A DNA stretch of 64,000 bases from Rhodobacter sp. (GTDB lineage: Bacteria > Pseudomonadota > Alphaproteobacteria > Rhodobacterales > Rhodobacteraceae), in contig JAIXUH010000026.1 in the NCBI GenBank assembly GCA_027484145.1, forward strand, positions 248,001 through 312,000. The letters run 5' to 3'. Shown one piece after another: positions 58,531-64,000 of this stretch; positions within the stretch are counted from its first letter, which is position 1; the number at the start of each line of letters is the position of its first letter. The notes under the pieces were generated by a model. It worked only from the letters and a program-made list of their open reading frames with translations, ran no database searches and was not told where the DNA came from. The position numbers and the translations under genes are program-made.

Positions 58531-59196
58531 ATGTGCGGTCGCTTCACCATCACCCATCCGAACGAGGCCATCGCCGCGTTGTTTGACGCGGTGATGGGCA
58601 ATGACCTGCCGCCCGGCCCGCGTTTCAATATTTGTCCCACCCAGCCTGTTGCCGTCTTGACATCTGCCGAAGGCGGCAGGCGCTTGCGGGCAATGCGGTG
58701 GGGGTTCCTGCCGTCGTGGTATAAAACGCCGACTGATGGCCCCCTGATCATCAACGCGCGGTCGGACACCATCGCCACCAAACCCGCCTTCCGCGAGGCG
58801 GTGCGCGCGCGGCGCTGCATCGTTCCGGCCAGCGGGTTCTATGAATGGCAGACCGGCGAAAAGGGTGAAAAGCTGCCGTGGTATTTCACCCGCACCGACG
58901 GCGCGCCCATGGCATTTGCTGGGATCTGGCAAAGGTGGGAACGTGAAGGTCTGGCCCATGATACTTGCGCCATCGTCTCGACCGACGCAGGGCCGGGCAT
59001 GGCGGGGTTGCACCACCGCGAGGCTGTGGTGCTGGAACCGGCCGATTGGCCCCTGTGGCTGGGCGAGGCCGGGCATGGTGCGGCGGTTCTGATGAAGCCG
59101 TCCGCCGCCGGTGTGCTGCAGTGCCACCGGGTTGATCCGCGCGTCAATTCGAACCGTGCCGAAGGGGCGGAACTGATCGTGCCACTGGCGGCGTAG
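58531..59196 (+). CDS. SOS response-associated peptidase-like (SRAP/HMCES/YedK) protein
   Basis: A 221-residue SRAP-domain protein that forms a covalent link with abasic sites in single-stranded DNA. The reactive Cys2 directly follows the initiator Met (MCGRFTITH). Conserved Asn in INARSDT, Glu in GFYEWQ and His in LHHREAVVLEP complete the active site. The start must be ATG 58531 because the N-terminal cysteine is required after Met removal. Confidence 0.95.
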   Translation: MCGRFTITHPNEAIAALFDAVMGNDLPPGPRFNICPTQPVAVLTSAEGGRRLRAMRWGFLPSWYKTPTDGPLIINARSDTIATKPAFREAVRARRCIVPASGFYEWQTGEKGEKLPWYFTRTDGAPMAFAGIWQRWEREGLAHDTCAIVSTDAGPGMAGLHHREAVVLEPADWPLWLGEAGHGAAVLMKPSAAGVLQCHRVDPRVNSNRAEGAELIVPLAA

Positions 59197-59217
59197 CGCC
59201 CTGTTCAGAAAGGTTTT

Positions 59218-59291
59218 TGGAGCGGGTGACGGGAATCGAACCCGTGTCTCTAGCTTGGAAGGCTAGGGTCTTACCATTACACAACACCCGC
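59218..59291 (-). tRNA. tRNA-Gly (anticodon TCC)
   Basis: A full cloverleaf is readable on the minus strand. Acceptor arms GCGGGTG (5' end at 59291) and CACCCGC pair perfectly, followed by discriminator U and an encoded CCA (59220-59218). Anticodon stem CTAGC/GCTAG encloses loop CTTCCAA with anticodon TCC, and the T arm GGGTTCGATTCCC is standard. It stands in the gap between the SRAP gene and the LacI regulator gene. Confidence 0.96.
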
Positions 59292-59567
59292 GTTGTCGAT
59301 CTTGGCGCACAGGCCGTTGATCTGGGGCCTATGGCCGTGGCACGAAACCGCCACAGCCTTGGGCCGCAGCACCGATATAACCGCGATTCCGGATGCCCGC
59401 AAGCCAAGGGGCGGCAGGTTTATGGCACAACCGGCCATCCGGTCTTGCCGTCTTTTGCGCCAGATGGTGTTTTGCATTCTGTTGCTGGTGCACATGGCAG
59501 GGTCTGACTTGCCACGGCGGCGGCTTTGCGACTAGGCAAGCGCAGGTGTGGCGCAAAGGGGCGGCGG

Positions 59568-60566
59568 ATGACCAGCATACGCGACATAGCACAACAGGCC
59601 GGGGCGTCGCCTGCCACCGTGTCGCGCGTCATCAATGACAGCGGTTATGTCAGCGCCGAAACGCGGGCCCGGGTGGAACAGGCCATTGCCGCACTGGAAT
59701 ACACCCCGAACGCTGGGGCGCAGCGCCTGCGCCGTGGGGCCAGCCGCATGGTGGGGGTTTTGCTGCCCGCGCTAGATGTGCCGTTCTTTGGGGTTCTGGC
59801 CCATGTGGTCGAGCGTGAGTTGTTTCGGCGCGGCTATCAGGCGCTGATCTGCTGCACGGATGAAAGCGCCGATCAGGAGTCGCGCTATATCTCGACGCTG
59901 CTGGCGCAGCAGGTGGATGGGGTTCTGGCCGCCAGTGTGCTGGCCGATTCCGCGCAATACCGCCGGATTGCTGATGCGGGTATTCCCATCGTGGCGCTGG
60001 ACCGCGACCTGCCGGGGCTGGATGCCATCAGCATCAAGGCCGATCATCATGCGGGCGGGGCCATGATGGCGGCGCATCTGCTGAACCTTGGCCACCGCGC
60101 GATTGCCGTGGTCGGCGCGCCCGCGCACAGCCCGCCCGTGCGGGCCCGGCTGCAAGGGATTGTTGACCGGCTGGCCGAAGATGGCCTTGCCCCCTTGCGC
60201 GTGATGCTGGGGCCGGACCATGCGTTCGAGGCCTGTCGCGAACTGGCCCGTCAGGCCCTGCAGGCGACACCTGCACCGACCGCCCTGATCGGGACCACCG
60301 ATATTGCCGCCATCGGGGCGGTTCATGCGGCCATTGGCTCGGGCCTTTCGGTGCCGGGCGATGTGTCGGTCATCGGGTTTGATGATCTGCCTGCCGCGCG
60401 CTACGTGCTGCCTGCGCTGACGACAGTGGCGCAACCGTTGCGCGACATTGCGGCAGACGCGGTGATGCAGCTATGCGCCCTGATGGCAGGGCAGCCTGTG
60501 GCTGCCGCGCCCGCGTTTCCTCTGCAACTGATCGTGCGAGACACCACGGCCGCGCCGCGCCTTTAG
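59568..60566 (+). CDS. LacI family transcriptional regulator
   Basis: A 332-residue repressor: helix-turn-helix at the start (IRDIAQQAGASPATVSRVIN), hinge helix (QRLRRGAS), then a periplasmic-binding-like effector domain (VGVLLPALDVPFFGVLAHVV, VIGFDDLPAARYVLPALTTV). It converges on the isomerase/kinase/aldolase operon, and the two stops overlap by four bases, so it is the likely regulator of that sugar pathway. Effector unknown. ATG 59568 is preceded by GGGGCGGCGG. Confidence 0.9.
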   Translation: MTSIRDIAQQAGASPATVSRVINDSGYVSAETRARVEQAIAALEYTPNAGAQRLRRGASRMVGVLLPALDVPFFGVLAHVVERELFRRGYQALICCTDESADQESRYISTLLAQQVDGVLAASVLADSAQYRRIADAGIPIVALDRDLPGLDAISIKADHHAGGAMMAAHLLNLGHRAIAVVGAPAHSPPVRARLQGIVDRLAEDGLAPLRVMLGPDHAFEACRELARQALQATPAPTALIGTTDIAAIGAVHAAIGSGLSVPGDVSVIGFDDLPAARYVLPALTTVAQPLRDIAADAVMQLCALMAGQPVAAAPAFPLQLIVRDTTAAPRL

Positions 60567-61540
60567 GCCAGCAGCACCGCAAGTGGCGGGATGCCATCTG
60601 TTGCCGTTGCCCCGTGCAGGGATGCTGCCGCCGCCCGATGCGCCAGAAACAAGCTGCGTTCCGCGCCCCAGCCCTGATGAATGCCGTACACCGCCCCGGC
60701 GCAAAACGCATCGCCCGCGCCGACAGGGCTGACAATCTGGCTGGGATCCACCGGGTCCGGCACGGCCCAATGCGCGGCCTGATCCAGCCACAGCGCCACT
60801 TCGCCCGTGTGAAGGATCACCGTGCCCGCCCCACCCGCCTGCAATGACAGCGCAGCGGCCAGCAACCCGGCACGGTCTGCCGCATCCGCAATCGGCAGGC
60901 CGGTCGCGCGCTGCGCCTCGACCTCGTTCAGGAACAGATAGTCGATATGGGGCAGGGCGGCAAAGACCGTCTTGGCAAAGCCGGGTGTATCGGCCGAGAC
61001 AAGGTCAACACAGGTGGTCATCCCCGCTGCCCGCGCGCGGGCCAGAACGCGTGCAGCGCCCGTGCTGCCGTTGGCATCCACGGCGTCAAGCCGCCCCATC
61101 AGGTTCAGATAGCCAAGGTAGAACAGGCCAACCCCGGCCTGTGCAACCTCTTCCACCGGGATGTCCTGTTCGGACAGGATATCGTTGGTGCCCGGATGAT
61201 AGAAAAAGGTGCGGCTGTCCCCCGGTACGTTCATCACAAGCGTATGTGCCGTAGGCTGCGCCTCTGTGCCTTTCAGCCATCGCGTGTCCACCCCGGCCGC
61301 TTCGCAGGCGGTATGGCACAGGCGGGCGTGGCTGTCGGTTCCGACCAGCCCGAGGGCAAACAGTGGCAAACCCGTCTGAAACGCGGCAAGGTCCAGCACC
61401 ACATTGGCTGCCCCGCCGCCCACGCCCGTCACCTCGTTGCGGATATGGACCAGATCGCTTTTCCGGGGCCATGCATCAATGGTGTGAACGATGTCGACGA
61501 TCCAGTTGCCCGCACAGGCGATACCCTTGGTCGCGGTCAT
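60563..61540 (-). CDS. PfkB family carbohydrate kinase
   Basis: A 325-residue ribokinase-fold kinase: glycine-rich GVGGGAANVVLDLA near the start and the catalytic PVGAGDAFCAGAVYG near residue 285. It should phosphorylate a ketose or other sugar. The ATG at 61540 overlaps the stop of the preceding isomerase by four bases. It is the last gene visible in a four-gene operon (aldolase, dehydrogenase, isomerase, kinase). Confidence 0.9.
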   Translation of the reverse strand: MTATKGIACAGNWIVDIVHTIDAWPRKSDLVHIRNEVTGVGGGAANVVLDLAAFQTGLPLFALGLVGTDSHARLCHTACEAAGVDTRWLKGTEAQPTAHTLVMNVPGDSRTFFYHPGTNDILSEQDIPVEEVAQAGVGLFYLGYLNLMGRLDAVDANGSTGAARVLARARAAGMTTCVDLVSADTPGFAKTVFAALPHIDYLFLNEVEAQRATGLPIADAADRAGLLAAALSLQAGGAGTVILHTGEVALWLDQAAHWAVPDPVDPSQIVSPVGAGDAFCAGAVYGIHQGWGAERSLFLAHRAAAASLHGATATDGIPPLAVLLA

Positions 61541-62196
61541 GGCATCGGAACCTCGTTCCACAGCGGCAGGAGTGCGGCCTCATCCTCGACCACCGCAGAG
61601 AAGCGGCCCAAGGGTTCCAGAAAGAAGTTGTCGTTCCTGTCGTCGTTGCATTGGCTGACTTCGGCCACGAACACCGGGCCTTGGCCGACCTCGCCATAAA
61701 AGCGGTGCATCAGGCCGCGCGGAATGGTGATCGACGCGCCCGGCATGATACGGATCGGCCCTTCAAATGCGGGCAAAAGCCGTCCGTCGACACGCACCAT
61801 GTTGTCATCGGTAAAGGAACCGTCGCGCGTGAATTCCACCATCAGGTTGCCCCCACCGCGCACGATGATGTCTTCCAGTTTCACCTTGTGGGCGTGAAAC
61901 GGGGTTTCCTGGTCTTCGTTCACGAACAACAGCTTTTCGGCATAGGGTCGTTCGGCCGCATCGCCCTGAATGCCGTTGCGGATGCACAACAGCGCAAGGC
62001 CGCGCGCAGCAAAGTTGCCCGATCCGAAATCGGTGACATCCCAGCCGATCTGGCGGCGGATCAGAAAGGCCGATTGTTCGGGGTTGGCGGCATGGTGGGC
62101 CATGGTCCAGTCTGCCCAACCGGGCAGAGCAAAGCCGTGGCTGTCACACATCGACCGCGCGGCGCGCAGGGCTGCGTTGATCTCGGAGCGGTTCAT
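61537..62196 (-). CDS. D-lyxose ketol-isomerase-like cupin
   Basis: The 219-residue protein is of the cupin D-lyxose isomerase family: GWDVTDFGSGNF, KLLFVNEDQETPFHAHKVKL with metal-binding HxH and a downstream E (LEDIIV), and IPRGLMHRFYGE with the last histidine. It interconverts an aldose and its ketose. Four-base overlaps with both neighbours show strict coupling. Natural substrate could be lyxose, mannose or a rarer sugar. Confidence 0.88.
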   Translation of the reverse strand: MNRSEINAALRAARSMCDSHGFALPGWADWTMAHHAANPEQSAFLIRRQIGWDVTDFGSGNFAARGLALLCIRNGIQGDAAERPYAEKLLFVNEDQETPFHAHKVKLEDIIVRGGGNLMVEFTRDGSFTDDNMVRVDGRLLPAFEGPIRIMPGASITIPRGLMHRFYGEVGQGPVFVAEVSQCNDDRNDNFFLEPLGRFSAVVEDEAALLPLWNEVPMP

Positions 62197-63341
62197 GCCG
62201 CATACTCCACGTTGACGATGCGGTTCTCGCGGCCAGCGGTCAGCGCCGCCGTCAGCACGGCATGGTGTGCCGCCGCTTCGGCGGGCGAGGCGCAGGGAAA
62301 GCCCGCTGCCGTGCCGCCTGCCAGTTCGTCCAGATAGGCGGCCCACATCTGCTGAATGGCATCGGTAAAGCCGAATTCGAAGATGCCACCCGTGATGCCC
62401 GGGAACAGCGGCGTATAGCCCAGATCCTCGGTCTGCCATGTCTGACTGCCGCCGTTGGTGTAGCGCATGAATTGCCACTGGCGCGGTGATTTGGTGGTGA
62501 AAAACGCGCTGCCCTTCATCCCGAGCACGCGGATGGACCACGTGTTCGCCTCACCGGGTGCGATCCGCCATGTCTTAAGCACCAAGGGGAAATCACCCCC
62601 CGGCGCAGGCACACGGGCGTTGATGGTGGCGTTGTCCCATGTCTCGCACGGCGACATGCCGCCCCTGCCGTCGGGGCGCTCCGTCACGCGCTTGACCAGC
62701 GACGCCTGCACCGATGTGGGCCGCCAGCCAAGCCGCAAGGGCACATGCAGCACATGCATGCCAAGGTCACCCATGCAGCCGTATTCGCCATTCACGGCCT
62801 GCATCCGCTTCCAGTTGATCGGCTTGTCGGGGTTGATATCGGAGGAGTGCAGGAAGGCGGCCTCCACCTCCAGCACATCGCCGATGGCGCCCGATTTCAC
62901 AAAGTCGATCACCTTTTGCGCGCCGGGATAGAAGGGCATCTCGGATGAGCAGCGCACCAGCAATTCGGGGCGCGCGGCCACGGCAGCCATGATGGCGCGA
63001 TTCTGGGCAAGGTCCATCCCGAACGGCTTTTCGCCGAACAGGTGCTTTCCGGCGTTGAGGATGTCGGGATACATCTGCGCGTGGAGCACATGCGGCACCG
63101 CGCAATAGACTGCATCCACATCGGGGTTGGCCAATAAGGCATGGTAGTCGGTGGTGGTCTGGATCGCGCCCAGATGGCCCGAGAACCAGTCCATCAGCGC
63201 GGTGTTGGTATCACAGACCGCCACGATGCGCGGCTTGGCTTTGGGGTTCACAAGATGCATCCAGCGCGCAGCGGCACTGGCAAACTCGCGCCCCATCAAC
63301 CCGCAGCCGATAATGCCAAAACGGATCTCTTTCATGGTCAT
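62193..63341 (-). CDS. Gfo/Idh/MocA family oxidoreductase
   Basis: A 382-residue NAD(P)-dependent dehydrogenase: Rossmann start FGIIGCGLMGREFASAAARW, central HLFGEKPFGMDLAQN with the conserved EKP lysine, and a C-terminal catalytic domain (NGEYGCMGDLGMHVLHVPL, with the usual D-x3-H). It oxidises a sugar or sugar derivative. ATG 63341 overlaps the aldolase stop by four bases. It sits second in the sugar operon. Confidence 0.9.
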   Translation of the reverse strand: MTMKEIRFGIIGCGLMGREFASAAARWMHLVNPKAKPRIVAVCDTNTALMDWFSGHLGAIQTTTDYHALLANPDVDAVYCAVPHVLHAQMYPDILNAGKHLFGEKPFGMDLAQNRAIMAAVAARPELLVRCSSEMPFYPGAQKVIDFVKSGAIGDVLEVEAAFLHSSDINPDKPINWKRMQAVNGEYGCMGDLGMHVLHVPLRLGWRPTSVQASLVKRVTERPDGRGGMSPCETWDNATINARVPAPGGDFPLVLKTWRIAPGEANTWSIRVLGMKGSAFFTTKSPRQWQFMRYTNGGSQTWQTEDLGYTPLFPGITGGIFEFGFTDAIQQMWAAYLDELAGGTAAGFPCASPAEAAAHHAVLTAALTAGRENRIVNVEYAA

Positions 63342-64000
63342 GCCAGATGCTTGGCGGCGTCTTCCGCCGTTGCCTTGTCATGCACGATGGCCATCAGCGC
63401 GCGGGTCATGCCGCCGGGATTGGCGTGTTGCACCACGTTGCGGCCATAGACGATGCCGCGCGCGCCCTGCTGCATCAACTGATGCGTGCGCGCCAGAATC
63501 TCGGTATCCGACACGCGGCCCCCGCCGCGCACCAGCACCGGCACGCCCTGGGCGATCTCGATCACGCGGTGGTATTCCGCCACATCGGTGCAGGGGTCGG
63601 CCTTGATGATATCTGCCCCCAGTTCGGCGGCCTGACGGACCAGCGGCAGGATCTTGGAGATGTCGCCATCCACCATATACCCGCCCTTGGCATTGTCCTG
63701 CATGACCAAGGGCTCCACCATCAACGGCATGCCGTAGACTTCGCATTCCCGCTTCAGCGCGTTCACATTGCGGATGCAGTCGCGGTACAGTTCAGGCTGG
63801 TTGGGCAGCAGCAGCAGGTTGACCACCACGCAGGCCGCATCCAGCACCACGCCCTGTTCGACCGGGCGGTCGATCACCTCAGAAAACAGTGCGCGGGGCA
63901 GGGGGGTGCCATAGACATTGGCAATATCGGTCCGCAGCACCAACGCGGGGCGGGTCTTGCCCGGAATCGCCTGGAGAATGGGCGCGGTGCCGGGGGGCAA
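63338..64000 (-). CDS. Class I (DhnA-type) aldolase, partial
   Basis: The open frame runs off the window end, so the N-terminal part is missing; 220 codons remain. The sequence matches the DhnA/LsrF-type class I aldolase family: LVMQDNAKGGYMVDGDISK, ADIIKADPCTDVAEYHRVIE with the Schiff-base lysine region, VLVRGGGRVSDTEIL, and ARGIVYGRNVVQHANPGGM. It should cleave a phosphorylated ketose. It heads (within the window) the dehydrogenase-isomerase-kinase operon. Confidence 0.85.
   Translation of the reverse strand: MPPGTAPILQAIPGKTRPALVLRTDIANVYGTPLPRALFSEVIDRPVEQGVVLDAACVVVNLLLLPNQPELYRDCIRNVNALKRECEVYGMPLMVEPLVMQDNAKGGYMVDGDISKILPLVRQAAELGADIIKADPCTDVAEYHRVIEIAQGVPVLVRGGGRVSDTEILARTHQLMQQGARGIVYGRNVVQHANPGGMTRALMAIVHDKATAEDAAKHLA

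Noticed and set aside
59292-59567. A hidden gene or small RNA in the 276-base gap between tRNA-Gly and the LacI gene
   Set aside because: Short frames on both strands overlap each other and show no family-like sequence or ribosome site; no convincing hairpin-plus-T-tract was seen.
59568-64000. Sulfoquinovose (Yih-type) pathway identity for the sugar operon
   Set aside because: The kinase and aldolase roles are parallel, but the aldolase is DhnA-like rather than YihT-like, the isomerase is a cupin rather than the YihS fold, and a Gfo/Idh/MocA enzyme is added.
1-64000. Mobile elements, prophage genes or CRISPR arrays
   Set aside because: No transposase, integrase, phage structural or Cas-like product and no regularly spaced repeats were seen; gene content looks like stable core and metabolic chromosome.

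Overview
The window reads as chromosomal DNA of a GC-rich alphaproteobacterium, most likely family Rhodobacteraceae (a Rhodobacter/Tabrizicola/Gemmobacter-type organism). This rests on recognised families and their arrangement: a frcBCAK fructose ABC system next to a ROK regulator, a fused mrpAB at the head of a six-gene Mrp antiporter operon, a two-domain ALDH16 next to deoC, pyrB followed by a dihydroorotase-like gene without its metal ligands, and rsmE divergent from ubiA. I saw no transposase, integrase, prophage or CRISPR array. Coding density is very high and no stretch over 300 bases lacks a gene; the longest gap (59292-59567) shows nothing I can name apart from lying next to a tRNA-Gly gene.

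Layout. 1-2.9 kb: the end of a superfamily 1 helicase, a lone AsnC ligand-binding domain, and a ygiC/ygiB-like pair (ATP-grasp enzyme plus DUF1190 lipoprotein). 2.9-8.8 kb: gabD, a formamidase-like hydrolase, an OmpA-type protein with a small membrane partner, and ubiA. 8.8-11.6 kb: rsmE, a membrane protein and gshA. 11.6-17 kb, minus strand: a pyrB operon holding two small membrane proteins, a pseudo-dihydroorotase, a hypothetical protein, plsY and a secreted protein. 17-24 kb: a family 4-like uracil-DNA glycosylase, a LysE exporter, moaB, and an RND pump with its adaptor. 24-29.4 kb: a DsbD-N-like protein, YqgE, and a deoC / small gene / ALDH16 unit. 29.5-35.3 kb: the Mrp operon. 35.5-41 kb: the fructose regulator/mutarotase pair divergent from frcBCAK. 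41-49.2 kb: a DMT exporter, adenine deaminase, a CPBP protease, then an SDR / Rieske oxygenase / flavin monooxygenase / RidA / CbiX-like series. 49.2-52.5 kb: a hybrid histidine kinase divergent from a LuxR-type response regulator. 52.5-56.8 kb: a glutamine synthetase-like and class III aminotransferase pair, pyrD, and DUF952. 56.9-59.3 kb: a periplasmic 5'-nucleotidase, an SRAP protein and tRNA-Gly. 59.5-64 kb: a LacI regulator converging on a tightly overlapped sugar operon (aldolase, Gfo/Idh/MocA dehydrogenase, lyxose isomerase-like cupin, PfkB kinase), cut by the window end.

How the genes work together. Several catabolic routes can be read as units: fructose uptake (frc), deoxyribose phosphate cleavage followed by aldehyde oxidation (deoC plus ALDH16), gamma-glutamyl amine/GABA-type nitrogen metabolism (GS-like plus aminotransferase, with gabD elsewhere sharing an upstream palindrome), pyrimidine synthesis (pyrB, pyrD), and an unassigned isomerase-kinase-aldolase sugar pathway. 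The most noteworthy observations are the pseudo-dihydroorotase in the pyrB operon, twin tandem hairpins of unlike sequence but identical layout after two unrelated genes, the unassigned sugar operon, the Rieske/flavin/RidA operon, and a shared palindrome upstream of the amine/GABA genes.
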